The notes under the pieces are model-generated. The model did no database searches. It was not told where the DNA came from and saw only the letters and a list, made by a program, of their open reading frames with translations. Shown in pieces: positions 22,246 to 33,680 of a stretch of DNA of 64,000 nucleotides (position 1 is its first letter; each line of letters opens with the position of its first letter). Source of the DNA: Takakia lepidozioides (Eukaryota > Streptophyta > Takakiopsida > Takakiales > Takakiaceae); NCBI GenBank assembly GCA_030704615.1, contig CM060733.1, positions 43,958,001-44,022,000 on the forward strand, written 5' to 3'. Made by a program: the position numbers and the translations under genes.

Positions 22246-24217
22246 AGTCCTACTGTTGAACCTACAGAGTCACCAAAGAGGAATGGTGAGAGCAGTGAAC
22301 AGCCAAACAAGACCAAGAGTGAGATCTACCCAAAGAACAATTTCAAAGCTGCCATAGAAAGAGGTACTAAATCCAGAATCCTGAACCACTTCTATAAGGG
22401 GAGAATATCCTGGTCTCCCATGGACCTAATCATGACTGTGCCCGGAGAGTTAGACAAATTAAAGGGGCTGGTCAAAGTGGTGGAAAGGGCAATGGTACAA
22501 CAAAAGGAGACAACTCACAGTGTAGAAATAGTGAGGGATGTTCCAAGGCCTTTGTACTCAGCACACGCTGAGCCCACGATATCGTATGCTTATACTGGTA
22601 AGGTTAAAGCGCTTCATGTAATGATTACAATGGGAGATTACCAAGTATTAGGCCAAATTGACACCGGTGCCATGCTTTCTGTAATATCCGCAAGTACAGT
22701 CAGGGATCTTGGTCTGATGGGATCTGTTGTTACTGATAAGGATGTAAATTACAGAGTAGCCTCAGGTGCTCTTGAGACTGCAATGGGCAGACTTGAGGAC
22801 ATCAAGGTCAAAGTAGGAGAACTGACCAATCGCTTGTCCTTTATGGTGGTGAACACGGATACGTATCACATGCTTTTGGGCTTGGACTTTCTCAAAAAGT
22901 TTGGCGCGGTAGTTGACACCGAAGCTGAAACGATTCGTGTACGCTATGGGCCAGGAAAGGATTTTGCTCACTTCCCTTTGCACACCATAAATTATAATGA
23001 GCCTGCAGTCACTAGAACAGCCTACCACAGAGGGGATGAGGGCAAAGTAAGGTATGCAAGCACTACGTCAGCAGGAAATGTCTTGACCCTGACATCAGAT
23101 GAACAGTACCTAGGTTTGTGGGAAGAAGAAAGAAAGCCCGAGGAAGAGTTTGTGGACACGGAGGAAGGATCTCTAGACTCTGACAACTCTGAATCTGATA
23201 AAGATGAGGAGATGGGAGGATATGAGGAGAACGAAAAGGTAGATAGAGCCCTGAAGAATGTAGAGGAGATAATAGATAATGTCAACCTAGGGGAGGATTT
23301 GTTCGAAGACCAAGGGATGTCTGAACTCCTTCAGGAAGAGACCCATCGTAGCATGGCTGCCTCTATCATACAGGAAGCTTACCAGAAAGCTTGGAATGGT
23401 GAACTAGGGAACAACAACGTGGAAATAGAGGATGATTTCCATGATTGGAATCAGGTTGTGACTCAGGAAGAAAGGCAGAGGGTAGCTAACTCTGTACACC
23501 AGGTGGAGGGAAAGAGTTGGGAACCCAGCCATGAAGAAGAAATGGAGAGTCGTTGGAGAAGTCTGAAATCCAGACTTCACATCAATCCAGAGCTAGCCCC
23601 AGAACATAGGATAGAACTGGAGCAAGAGCTAAGAGAAAATCAGGAATGTTTTGCTCTTAGCAAAGCTGACTTGGGTGATTACAGTGAGGTGGAACATACA
23701 ATTGATACACAAGGTTTTCCCCCTTGCAGAAGTCGTCCCAGCCGCCTATCAGAGTGGGAGGAAAACGAGGTACAAAGACAGATTGAGACTTTGATCTCAC
23801 AAGGTAAGATGCAGGAAAGTAGTTCAGAGTGGTCATGTCCAGTCACCCTTCCACCAAAAAAAAATGGATCCAAGCGTTTTTGTGGTGATTTCAGGCCGGT
23901 GAACCGCTTGACTAGGAGGGACTCTTACCCTATGCCATTAATTCAGGATGTTTTGAACCAGTTGGGGAAAGCCAAGTGGTTCTCTACTCTGGATTTACAA
24001 TCTGGTTTTTGGCAGATTAAGATGGACGACCGAGATATAAGCAAAACAGCAGTAATCACAAAGAAGGGATTGTATGAATGGCTGGTCATGCCATTTGGGC
24101 TAAAGAATGCCACTGCTACTTTCCAAAGAACAATGAATAGGGTGCTTAAGGAAGAAATTAAAGATTGCGCCAAGGTCTTTGTAGATGATGTCAATATCCA
24201 TAGCAAGGACTGGGAAC
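22246..24217 (+). pseudogene. pol: pol of gypsy retrotransposon: protease and partial reverse transcriptase
   Basis: In the same frame as late gag, past one TAG. The aspartic protease has QIDTGAMLSVIS and LLGLDFLKKFG. An acidic linker follows. Reverse transcriptase begins at SSSEWSCPVTLPPKKNG, with FSTLDLQSGFWQIKM, MPFGLKNATATFQR and the catalytic VFVDD motif. The gene stops just after NIHSKDWEL at 24217, where it joins retroelement D through a few shared bases (AACTG). RNase H, integrase and the 3' LTR are absent. Confidence 0.88.
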
Positions 24218-26956
24218 TGTGATCATAAAGATCATTTTCTGTATCTGTATCTTAACTCCTCTTATTAATCCCAATGGCTGTACACTTCTTTGATCTGCCA
24301 TTGTTATTGTAAATGGGGCTGGTTTCATGTTACTTAGACCAAGCTTCTTCCTTAATTGGTCTGTCATGATATTTACTCCAGAACCACCATCTATCAGTAC
24401 ATCAGTTAGTTCTGTGCTTCCAATTCTCAATTGGATTACTGGCATAGAATCATCAAAGTCCATGACTGTTTCTCGCCCTTCCGGCTTCACATTATAACTG
24501 GTCACCTTGTTGTTCAGGTCTGTGTTTCCTGTCTCTTGGGCAATTCGATTGATTGCTTGATACAGCCTGTGCCTACAATAAGGTGCCACAGCTAATAGCT
24601 GTTCAATGGTAATTTCTGCTTTGGTCTGGCATATTACTTCAGCCAAAGTCTCTTCATTACTTTGCATGTCTGCATCTTCTTTTTTCCTTTCTTCCTCACT
24701 CCCTTCTTTTTCTCCATCCGAATCAGAGGAATCTGCCACAGGAATATCAGTACTCTTTTGCATTTCCCTTATAGTATCTGCCACTTCCTTGTGCAGTTCC
24801 TTCTCATCTTTCCAAGTCTCTTCATCTTCAGGCATATCATTGCCACTTCCATTCTCATCTTCTTCCTCTTCTACTGGAGGTATTAGTTTGGCTTTACTTC
24901 TTGTTACTATCATTGTACTTACTTCTGGTACAACACATGGCCTAACCATGTGAGCTGCCACCACTGGGCCCTCATTCACAGGAGCTCTCATCTCATTCTG
25001 GTGTCTTATCCAGAATGAACAGGCTGCCTTGCGATGTCCTGGCTGATTACAATAGTAACATAGCTCTTCACCATTGGGTCCTCGCCCTTGGTCTGTTCTT
25101 GGATTATTTCTATAATCCTGATTCCCGGGCTGGTAATTCCCCCTTGGATTACCCTGATAGTTGCCTCTGGAATTTCCTTGGTAATTCCCTCTTGAATTAC
25201 CTCTCCCTTCCATGCCATTGTTATAACCACCAGACCTACCATAGTGGTCCTGATCATTGTTTCTTCTTGGCTGGGGCTGCACCTGATGCACCCTTACTTG
25301 CCTAGGTTCTCTTGCAGCTGTCCTTCTGTTGTAGTAACAATTCTCAGTAGAATGGTTATCCATTTTACAGATAGTACAGTGTTTCTCCTTCATGTGGCAT
25401 TCTGTGGTGGTATGGCCTTCATTCTGGCACTTTGCACACCATACACCCTTCCTCCAATGTGTTGCAGCCTCTGTGGCATACTTCTTCAAGATTTCCTCCA
25501 AATTTTTTTCATAGTTATCCCTCTTCAACTTCTCCTTTCTCTTACTCTTTCTTTTTAGTTCTTGCTCTTCTTCTTCATCTGACTCATCCTCAGAGTCCTC
25601 ATCTTCTTTTTTCTCTCTCCTGAGCATTCCCAATTGCTCAATTCTGTTCGCAGTTTCAAATGCCTCCTCCACTGTATTATGGGGTAACATATCCACTTTC
25701 TTTTGCAACTCTGGTCTTAGTCCACTCACAAACCAAGTCTTCTGTAACCCGGGCGCTGGTACTGCAGCCAGCTTTTTCATCATCAATTCCATCTTCTCCA
25801 TATACTCTTCAACAGTTTCATGCTTCTTCTGCTTCAGCTGTTGTAAACTTCCATACACTTCATCCTCAGTTTTACTTGTCCTGAACCTATTTCAAAATGC
25901 TGTATTCAAGCCATTCCAGGTTAGGAAATGATTATCAGGGAATCTTGCATACCATTCACTTGCTTTCTTGATAAGTGAACAAGGAAACAGTCTCATCTTG
26001 GCATCATCGCCATTCTCATTGTTCACTATACACATGTGCTCAAATTGGCTAATGTGTACATCGGGATCCCCTTTTCCTGCATATATTGGAAAGGGTGGTT
26101 TTGCCCGTGTTGGTTGTAACGCCATCTGTGGCCCTACCTTCTGCCCACTGACAGGTGCTGGCACCCTTGCTGGTGCTGGTCCTTCTGGACCTGTTGTTTT
26201 TGTGGTGGATCTTCCACCAAGTGGTGGCCCTTGAGCACTCCCTGCTTCTGGCCCCACGATATTCACAGTATTCCCAGCTTCAGTTGCACTACTTCCCACA
26301 CTCCCTGTCCCCCCAGAGCCAGATCCAGGCAGCCCGCCTGATCCCCCTGAGCCGACACCTTCGTTGGCCTGTGATCCAAGTGCTCCACTTGATCCAGGTC
26401 CAACGGGTTGGGATGTCCTGGTTGTAGTCTCAACCTCAGCTGTTGGGTCTACTTCTTCATATTCTTCCTCTTCTAATTTCTTCTCTCTGTTTTCATCCTC
26501 CAAGTTCTGCCCTTGGGTTTCTTCTTCACTCATGTAACTCAACTGTAATGGTGTTGGAGAGTCTGAACTCTCCGTTGGCTCTGCCACATCCTCTTCTCCT
26601 TCTTCACCTTCTGCTTCAGAAACTGGAGTTCCTGCTTTTGGTGTTCCATGCCAACTCTTATCAAAGATTTCTGTCAAGTCTTTTATCCAAGGATGTACCT
26701 CAGATCTTTCACCTCGTGATTGATCTTCTTCCTGTACCAATTCCCTTAATCTTTCTTGCAAAGAAACAGAAGGAGTGGCATCCAACTCTAGTTCTTCCGG
26801 TATAGGTGATGCACTCTTTGATCTTAATGGTGTGAGAGGTCCAGATGATTCCCCTATGTCTATTCCTCTCTCCCAAAGATATGGATAATTAGCTTTCAGA
26901 TAGCTTTCTCTTTTTGCTGAATATCTCTGTCGTCTAGCTTCTCTTTCATCACTCAT
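24218..26956 (-). pseudogene. gag: gag-protease of retroelement D, in-frame TGA
   Basis: Starts at ATG 26956 (MSDEREARRQRYSAKRESYL). An acidic N-terminal part and a long Gly/Pro/Ser linker precede a gypsy capsid domain (PFPIYAGKGDPDVHISQFEH, CSLIKKASEWYARFPDNHF). An in-frame TGA follows LTWNGLNTAF at about 25893, then the frame continues open (RTSKTEDEVYGSLQQLKQKK). Three CCHC knuckles follow (CAKCQNEGHTTTEC, CTICKMDNHSTENC, CYYCNQPGHRKAAC), then the protease signature VLIDGGSGVNIM. The sequence stops at 24218. The TGA is probably a mutation from TGG, since only one codon blocks a frame of about 900 codons. Confidence 0.82.
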
Positions 26957-26977
26957 GTCCCATGTCTTTCATTTCTT

Positions 26978-27673
26978 TTAATGTGGCAATAACCAAAACT
27001 CTCTTCTGTAATATCTCTCGTATATGCCTGGGTTTCTTTCAAGCTTCAATGCACCTTTGGCTATACTTGAAGTCTCCGTTACCATATAACCATATGGCAA
27101 ACAAGTCTGAAAAGCTGTTCTTGGTGTGAGTTTGATCCACAAAATATCCTTTGGAATCCAATTCTTTACCAGTACAAGCTCTTCATGCATATGAGTATAA
27201 ACATTCACCTTTCTTTCTTCCCAGCCTTCAAACTCTACTCGTTTAATGGATAGCAATGCTATCACATAAACCAATGTTGGTAACCAACGTGCTCTTCCTC
27301 TACAGGCTACCTGATAAATCTTTATCACTCCTTTCTCCAGACCCCATTCTGGATCAGCATCATGCACTCGCTTAAGAATATTTTCTTTACAACCGTCTGG
27401 CAATTCCAAGAACCTTTGAAAGAATTGTTTGGACAATCTTTCTTCCTTCGTTCCACAGGGAATTTGATTCACTTCAAATTCTTTAATGGTCCAACCACCA
27501 TGATCCCACCAGATGCCTGTCACATCTGGTTGTTCATGTATCAGGTCCCCAGTATGGTTGCCAAATGTCGCTCGGCTTTTACTCACCCATCCCTTCGCTA
27601 TTCGAGGCGGAAACTCCAAGATAGAAGAGTTGGAAATCTCTAAGTACTCAGCCCGCGCAGAACAATCAGTCAT
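26978..27673 (-). CDS. ORF1 of retroelement D, upstream of gag
   Basis: An intact 231-codon frame from ATG 27673 lies between the LTR and gag. It contains QPDVTGIWWDHGGWTIKEFE, GWEERKVNVYTHMHEELVLV and YYRREFWLLPH. It is rich in Trp and aromatic residues, with no zinc knuckle, signal peptide or clear membrane segment. I do not recognise it. An extra ORF before gag is known in the Ogre/Tat group of plant gypsy elements, but I cannot show homology to those. Confidence 0.6.
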   Translation of the reverse strand: MTDCSARAEYLEISNSSILEFPPRIAKGWVSKSRATFGNHTGDLIHEQPDVTGIWWDHGGWTIKEFEVNQIPCGTKEERLSKQFFQRFLELPDGCKENILKRVHDADPEWGLEKGVIKIYQVACRGRARWLPTLVYVIALLSIKRVEFEGWEERKVNVYTHMHEELVLVKNWIPKDILWIKLTPRTAFQTCLPYGYMVTETSSIAKGALKLERNPGIYERYYRREFWLLPH

Positions 27674-27682
27674 GACCTACAA

Positions 27683-28514
27683 CTAGTGTATCATGGGGGT
27701 GTTTCCTATTTGTTTCCCTTTTGGTATTCATGTTAGCTATCTTACCATTGATAATTAAGTATAAGTTTGCTTTATCAATCTATTGGATTCCATCAGCTCA
27801 TCCATTCATTTCACAGCTTCACTCAGATCTCTCTACATAGTGTGATTGTATCGTAAAAGTATCCGATTATGATTTATCAGGTATCAGGCCGAAGCCATTG
27901 TGTCTCTAATCTACTCTACAATATCATTACAGCCTTGCATATATCAAGCATCTACTCATCATCTCTCTATCTTCACTTCCGTTCTTCATCTCTGCCCGAT
28001 CCCCTCTCCTCTATGACCAAGAAGTCCTCCTCCGAATGATATCCCTCAATTCCCCGTTTCTCCCTTTATCTTTTCCATCCGTGGTTCTAACCGTTTCCCT
28101 CACTAACCGTCGTCTGTGAACTAACATGTTCCCTTCGCAGGTGTTGTTCCCCACAGTCGTTCCCTGTCCTACTCTTCGTTCCCTATGATCGTGACAGCTG
28201 TGTCAAGCTGTGACTGGCTGTGTGAAACTGTGACGGGCTGTGACTGGCTGTGCGACTGTGTTTGGCTGTGTCGGGCTGTGACTGGCTGTGTGGCTGTGCC
28301 GGGCTGTGTCGGCTGTGTCGGCTGTGTCGGCTGTGACGGGCTGTATTGGCTGTGTTGGCTGTGTCTGCTGTGACGACTGTGACGGGCTGTGTAACCCCCT
28401 TCTACAGTGCGCTGCTGTCACCCCTAAGGCTCCTGTTGGTCTCAGTCTGTGCAAAAATTAAGGGTACCATACAGATCCCGTATAAGTGTCTAAGTCCCCG
28501 ACAGTCCTCTAACA
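27683..28514 (-). repeat. 5' LTR of retroelement D
   Basis: Begins TGTTAGAGGACTGTC (minus strand, at 28514) and matches the LTR at 34827 of retroelement E along its length. It ends near 27683, just before ORF1. A tract of about 210 bp of short GGCTGTGAC/GGCTGTGTC repeats lies at 28185-28395. The exact 3' limit is approximate. Confidence 0.75.
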
Positions 28515-30056
28515 AGGCATTTGAAACTGCAAACAGAATTGAGCAATTGGGAATGCTCAGGAGAGAGAAAAGGGATGATGAGGACTCTGAGGATGAATCA
28601 GATGAAGAAGAAGAGCAAGAACTAAAAAGGAAGAGTAAGAGAAAGGAGAAGTTGAAGAGGGATAACTATGAGAAAAGATTGGAAGAAATCTTGAAGAAGT
28701 ATGCCACAGAGGTTGCAACACATTGGAGGAAGGGCGTATGGTGTGCAAAGTGCCAGAATGAAGGCCATACCACCACAGAATGCCACAAGAAGAAACAATG
28801 ATCAGGACCACTATGGTAGGTCTGGTGGTTATAACAATGGCATGGAAGGGAGAGGTAATTCAAGAGGGAATTACCAAGGAAATTCCAGAGGCAACTATCA
28901 GGGTAATCCAAGGGGGAATTACCAACCCGGGAATCAGGATTACAGAAATAATCCAAGAGCAGACCAAGGGCGAGGACCCAATGGTGAAGAACTATGTTAC
29001 TATTGTAATCAGTCAGGACATCGCAAGGCAGCCTGTTCATTCTGGATTAGACACCAGAATGAGATGCGAGCTCCTGTGAATGAGGGCCCAGTGGTGGCAG
29101 CTCACATGGTTAGGCCATGTGTTGTACCAGAAGTAAGTACAATGATAGTAACAAGAAGTAAAGCCAAACTAATACCTCCAGTAGTAGAGGAAGAAGATGA
29201 TAATGAAGGTGGCAGTGATATGCCTGAAGATGATGAGGCTTGGAGAGATGAGAAGGAACTGCACAAGGAAGTGGCAGATACCATGAGGGAAATGCAGAAG
29301 AGTACTGATATTCCTGTGGCAGATTCCTCTGATTCTGATGGAGAAGAAGAAGGGAGTGAGGATGAAAGGAAGAAAGAAGATGCAGACATGCAAAGTAATG
29401 AAGAGACTTTGGCTGAAGTAATATGCCAGACCAAAGCAGAAATTACCATTGGACAGCTATTGGCTGTGGCACCTTATTGTAGGCACAGGCTGTATCAAGC
29501 AATCAATCGAATTGCCCAGGAGACAGGAAACACAGACCTGAACAGCAAGGTGACCAGTTATAATGTGAAGCCGGAAGGGCGAGAAACAGTCATGGACTTT
29601 GATGATTCTATGCCAGTAATCCAATTGAGAATTGGAAGCACAGAACTAACTGATGTACTGATAGATGGAGGTTCTGGAGTAAATATCATGACAGACCAAT
29701 TAAGAAAGAAGCTTGGTCTAAGTAACATGAAACCAGCCCCATTTACAGTAACAATGGCAGATCAAAGAAGTGTACAGCCATTGGGATTAATAAGAGGAGT
29801 TAAGATACAGATACAGAAGATGATCTTTATGATCACAGTAACTGTGTTAAAGATGGATGAAGTCATGGAGGCTTACTCCTTATTATTGGGACGTCCGTGG
29901 CTGAAACAGGCCAGGGTATTCCATGACTGGAATTCTCAGTTGATTAAAGCTTCTAAGCTTAAATCACCATGGAAAGGACCTTATGTCATACAAAAGATGT
30001 ATGATAACAACACCGCCATGTTACAAACCATTAACAAAGAGATGCCAATAAGTTGA
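28515..30056 (+). pseudogene. gag-protease-integrase remnant of retroelement E
   Basis: 28515-28798 encodes the tail of the capsid domain and the first knuckle (CAKCQNEGHTTTEC). A roughly 130-bp deletion relative to element D removes the second knuckle and shifts frame. 28776-30056 carries the third knuckle (CYYCNQSGHRKAAC), an acidic region and the protease signature VLIDGGSGVNIM. After LLLGRPWLKQARVFHDWNSQ the sequence jumps to SKLKSPWKGPYVIQKMYDN, which resembles the C-terminal end of a gypsy integrase. TGA at 30054-30056. Confidence 0.8.
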
Positions 30057-30838
30057 AAGGGTACAGTGGTATCCATGACAAACCATTGCAGCATGATTTG
30101 CATGTTGAAACGCAAAAGCAGTCACCGGCTGCACCAGTGATACCAACGGAGTATGGAGCACTTGTCGCTAAGCCGAGCATATATGACCAGAGCGACACAG
30201 CCTATCACAGCCCATCACGACGTGACACAGCCTATCACAGCCCAACAAGGCGTGACACAGCCTATCACAGCCCAGCACGGCGCGACACAGCCTATCACAG
30301 CCCATCACGATGTGACACAGCCTATCACAGCCCAGCACGGCGCGACACAGCCTATCACAGCCCATCACGACGTGACACAGCCTATCTCAGTCTAGCGAGG
30401 CGCGACACAACATATCACAGCCCAGCACGGAGCAATACAGCCTATCACAGCTTACCACAGTGCAACACAACGTATCACGACGTACCACAGTATGACACAG
30501 CCTGTCACAGCTCAACACAGCCTACTAGGGTTACACAATCCATGGAATCAGTGATAGGTGGACGCAGGATAACTTCAGGGAAATGGCCGGCGGAAGAAAG
30601 GACGGAAGCCAGTTTAGAAAGGGACACGTGGAAGTCAGGGCGCAACACACAGCTGAGAAGGAAGTACAAAAACAGATGTCATCAAGAAAGAGGACAAGAA
30701 TGGCCGTCAAAATACCTAATTAGCACGTCAATTTGGATGAATGGCGGGCCCATTAATGAATACGGAAAAGGGGCAACAGAACAAACGGCAAGTACAGAAA
30801 AGCGAAATTCTTGTCACATGTGTTATCCTAGTGGATAG
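30057..30838 (+). repeat. Region with 30-bp tandem repeat, (GACACAGCCTATCACAGCCC)n
   Basis: At 30180-30540 there are about eleven units of roughly 30 bp, such as GACACAGCCTATCACAGCCC followed by A(A/G)CACG(A/G)CGT. Because 30 is a multiple of three, a long frame (DTAYHSPSRR repeats) stays open, but I see no evidence of a real protein. The unit resembles the CACAGCC(C/A) repeats in the LTR (34960-35185), suggesting a common origin. The rest, to 31018, has no gene I can support. Confidence 0.7.
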
Positions 30839-31018
30839 TCCAGCAGGGAAAGTCCACTAAAGAAAATTAAATCTAAAATCCAGTCACAGCGGTTACAGCC
30901 AATCGAAAGCCAGAAAAGGGATCAAGAAATTGGAGGGAATTTAAGCGCAAGAGTCGGCGTCGTTCTAAGTAACGGGCGTCTCGACGGGACAAACCATCAA
31001 TGCTATAGCTTTGAAGCT

Positions 31019-31986
31019 ATGGAGGAACTAACAGACTATACGCTCGCAATATTACTTACGCAGTGGCATAGGGACGAAAGAACAGAGCGGATCTTTTCTC
31101 TTGATCGATGCTTGCAAGCCCCGCAGGCTTACAAGAAATTACCCATAGCTTTTTGTGGCAACCATACGTTTATGCTTTGTGCCCTGCAAGCATTTCTTCA
31201 ATTGTTACAGCCAAAACATTTCTGTGGGTCTAGAATGAAGAGAGTGAGAGGAATGGAGGAAATCAGGGTGAAGAGCACCACAATCCTGCAGAAACAAACG
31301 ATTGCTACTCCACAGGCGGTACAGTTACTGAAGGAGCTGCGATTGCAAGGATTGCAAAACAAAGATTGGACATTGCACCATAGACAGTACATGTTACAAT
31401 TCTTGCAAAACTTTGAGCCTAAGATAGGAGCAACAACGGTGAAGGGAGTTGAATTAGAAATTACTCCCCTATACCTACAGCAATTGTTTCAATTGCCAGC
31501 AGGTCAGGTGCATGTGGAGGAGCACAGGGCAAAACTGTAGGGGACTTATTCCAAGAAGGGAGTTTCTTTAAAACTCAGGGTTATGCTTGTACCAAGGCCG
31601 TGTACCCAGGGCTAAAGGAGGTAGGCCAGGTATTGAACGTTCTGTTTGCCATGAAACAGAACCAACAGTATTTGAGCAGATCCTTCACAGAGAAAATACT
31701 CAAAGCCCTGAGAGGAGAAGAGGTAGAATGGGCGGACATAATGTACAACGCACTGGTAGAGGAGATGAAAAGATTACAGGGTACTACCGCAAAGTCTCCT
31801 ATCATAGTGTCTGGCCCAATCATTGCTCAAATAATTCTTGATTCTGGCATACTTGATGCTCGAGAAAGAAAGGAGATGGGAGTGTTTGAGCCAGAAACCA
31901 CTGCAATGGAAGAGCAAGGCTCTTCACACAGTGAGGGTGGACTGGCAGGGCAACCCCAAACTAAGATACAGGGCGGGGAAAGACTG
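31019..31986 (+). pseudogene. 3' accessory ORF of retroelement E, first part
   Basis: ATG 31019 (MEELTDYTLAILLTQ) to the TAG near 31540, then the other frame to 31986. Copy C (7171-6411) shows that the ancestral frame ran from EHRA straight into LQLGDLFQEGSFF; here 4 bp are lost at about 31538. Conserved segments are LHHRQYMLQFLQNF, VKGVELEITPLYLQQLFQLP and AMKQNQQYLSRSFTE. The family is not recognised. It lies after integrase in the sense orientation, where env-like ORFs sit in other elements, but no transmembrane segment is visible. Confidence 0.6.
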
Positions 31987-31988
31987 TA

Positions 31989-33680
31989 GTGGCGGATCCA
32001 TTGGCTTCACGGAATCCACATGATAATGTTTCCCAAGCTCTTGTGCAGGAAGGGGCACAGCAGCACAAAGAACTGCTATTATTGGAAGCGGGACCTTCAG
32101 AGAGGGAAGAGGAAGTTACTTCAGTATCACAGCCATCACAGCCAGATGATCGGCCTGTCACAGAGTTACCACAAGTTGTCCATGCAGTTCCACCAGAAAT
32201 AATTGATTTGGAGAAAGAAGGGTTAGATATTCCCACTACAGAACAGGTGGTGGCAGAAATTGAGAAGGGGGACCTTCTCTATGAATATTCTGGTCTGGTC
32301 AAGGAGACAGTAATTCCAGAGGTGCAACAGTTGTCCAAGGGAAACCCTGCGGTGCATATAATACACACACCTGTGCCGGAGATACCACAGGTAGAATGTC
32401 AAGACACTGCAGCACCGGTGACGGATGAAGTGGTTCAAGAAGAAAATCTGGTGGGACAATGGCCTGAGTGGTTCGTGAGGCATCACACTGTTGAGGATCA
32501 GGGAGAACAGCAGCAAGCTCACCATGATGACCCTCAACAGACCATGCTTATGAGTTCCATAAGCAGGACACTTAATTTGTTGGGGACTTATGTCAAATCC
32601 CATGTTCCAACTACCCAATTGACAGCTTTGAGAGAGGAACTCAGGAAGGAGTTTGAGGCTCAACTAGCCACTGAGTGTGCCAATAAGGTCGATGAAGAAG
32701 TCACTCTCAAGATGCAGCAAGACTTGGAGAGTATAGAAACGGCTTTGCAATTGGCCAAGGAACAATTGATTGAGGCAGGCCTCGCGCAAGACCAGTTGCA
32801 CGAAGCACATAAGCAACAGCTATACCAAATGCAGGTGAAGCATGAAAACAAGTTGCAAGAAGTGAATGCACTACATACGGAGTTGCAGACAGTGCATGAC
32901 AGGATGGCCATACAATGTGCCACACTCACAACTATGCTTGACCAATCTACAATAGAAATAAACAGTCAAGCGGAAAGATGTACGAAGGCAGAGGCAGAAA
33001 ATGTTGAGCAAGTGAAACTCATTGTCGATATGAAGAATACAATCTGTCGTAATGAGGATACTTTCAAGCAATACAGACAGGTTGAAGCTGACCAAGAGAG
33101 GCACATCCTGGAGTTACAACAAACGGTCATGGCCAATAGAAATGAAATCTCTGTCGCTAACAAGGCTTGGAAGGAAGCCAATAATCTGCTTGCTGCCTAT
33201 GCGAATTTGGTTGAACCTCATGCGAAGCGCATGGAGACTTTACAACAGCAGTTAGATATGTACAAACTCAGAGAGGAGCAGACTCTCAGAAGTACCACAA
33301 GCAACTTGGTGGATAACCACCTTATGCAGGTCTGGTTAGCACAAGGGCGAGTGGAGGGCAAAGCACCACGAAAGCTCACCGAAAGCGAGATGAATGAGCT
33401 CAGACTGCAAGTGCAGAACATTGCCACAATTACTATAGACAATGTCTATAGTAGGATAGCGGAGTTACAGGAGGATGTAGACGACCTGCAGACTCAAGTG
33501 GAGGACCTCACTTCAAATATTGACAAGAGAGTCTGTGTACCTGAGGAACAGCTAATGGCTTTCTTATTTAAAAGCAAGAACTTTAGCTTTTCAGTCTTCT
33601 TCACAGGAGGTGTAGGAGATGCCAATGGTACAAGAGCCAGTGCCACCAACACCACAACAAGTCACTGTGCCAGTAGCTGA
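31989..33680 (+). CDS. 3' accessory ORF of retroelement E, coiled-coil part
   Basis: The frame is 563 codons, but the first codons (MADPLASRN) join smoothly to the preceding segment in copy C, so this is probably the middle of a larger protein. Residues about 200-500 form a long coiled coil rich in Gln, Glu, Lys and Leu (LREELRKEFEAQLATE, QLYQMQVKHENKLQEVNALH, RIAELQEDVDDLQTQVEDLT). No catalytic motif is seen. The last 30 codons look like frame run-off, since homologous-looking sequence continues in the 33619 frame. A structural or particle role is possible but unproven. Confidence 0.55.
   Translation: MADPLASRNPHDNVSQALVQEGAQQHKELLLLEAGPSEREEEVTSVSQPSQPDDRPVTELPQVVHAVPPEIIDLEKEGLDIPTTEQVVAEIEKGDLLYEYSGLVKETVIPEVQQLSKGNPAVHIIHTPVPEIPQVECQDTAAPVTDEVVQEENLVGQWPEWFVRHHTVEDQGEQQQAHHDDPQQTMLMSSISRTLNLLGTYVKSHVPTTQLTALREELRKEFEAQLATECANKVDEEVTLKMQQDLESIETALQLAKEQLIEAGLAQDQLHEAHKQQLYQMQVKHENKLQEVNALHTELQTVHDRMAIQCATLTTMLDQSTIEINSQAERCTKAEAENVEQVKLIVDMKNTICRNEDTFKQYRQVEADQERHILELQQTVMANRNEISVANKAWKEANNLLAAYANLVEPHAKRMETLQQQLDMYKLREEQTLRSTTSNLVDNHLMQVWLAQGRVEGKAPRKLTESEMNELRLQVQNIATITIDNVYSRIAELQEDVDDLQTQVEDLTSNIDKRVCVPEEQLMAFLFKSKNFSFSVFFTGGVGDANGTRASATNTTTSHCASS

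Larger units (their letters stand above)
24218..28514 (-). mobile_element. Retroelement D (gypsy-like), 3' truncated
   Basis: Read on the minus strand: LTR (28514-27683), a 231-codon ORF, gag with three zinc knuckles, then a protease start, cut off at 24218 inside pol. It is a diverged sister of retroelement E (28515 onward, plus), and the two meet head to head at 28514/28515. Confidence 0.8.

Noticed and set aside
30168-30395. Repeat-encoded protein on either strand (DTAYHSP or ITAHHDVTQP repeats)
   Set aside because: Tandem 30-bp repeat keeps all frames open. The upstream start is not an ATG, and there is no independent sign of coding.
32660-33442. Antisense frames opposite the coiled-coil ORF
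   Set aside because: Shadows of the sense gene. Sense codon pattern and homology with copy C favour the plus strand.
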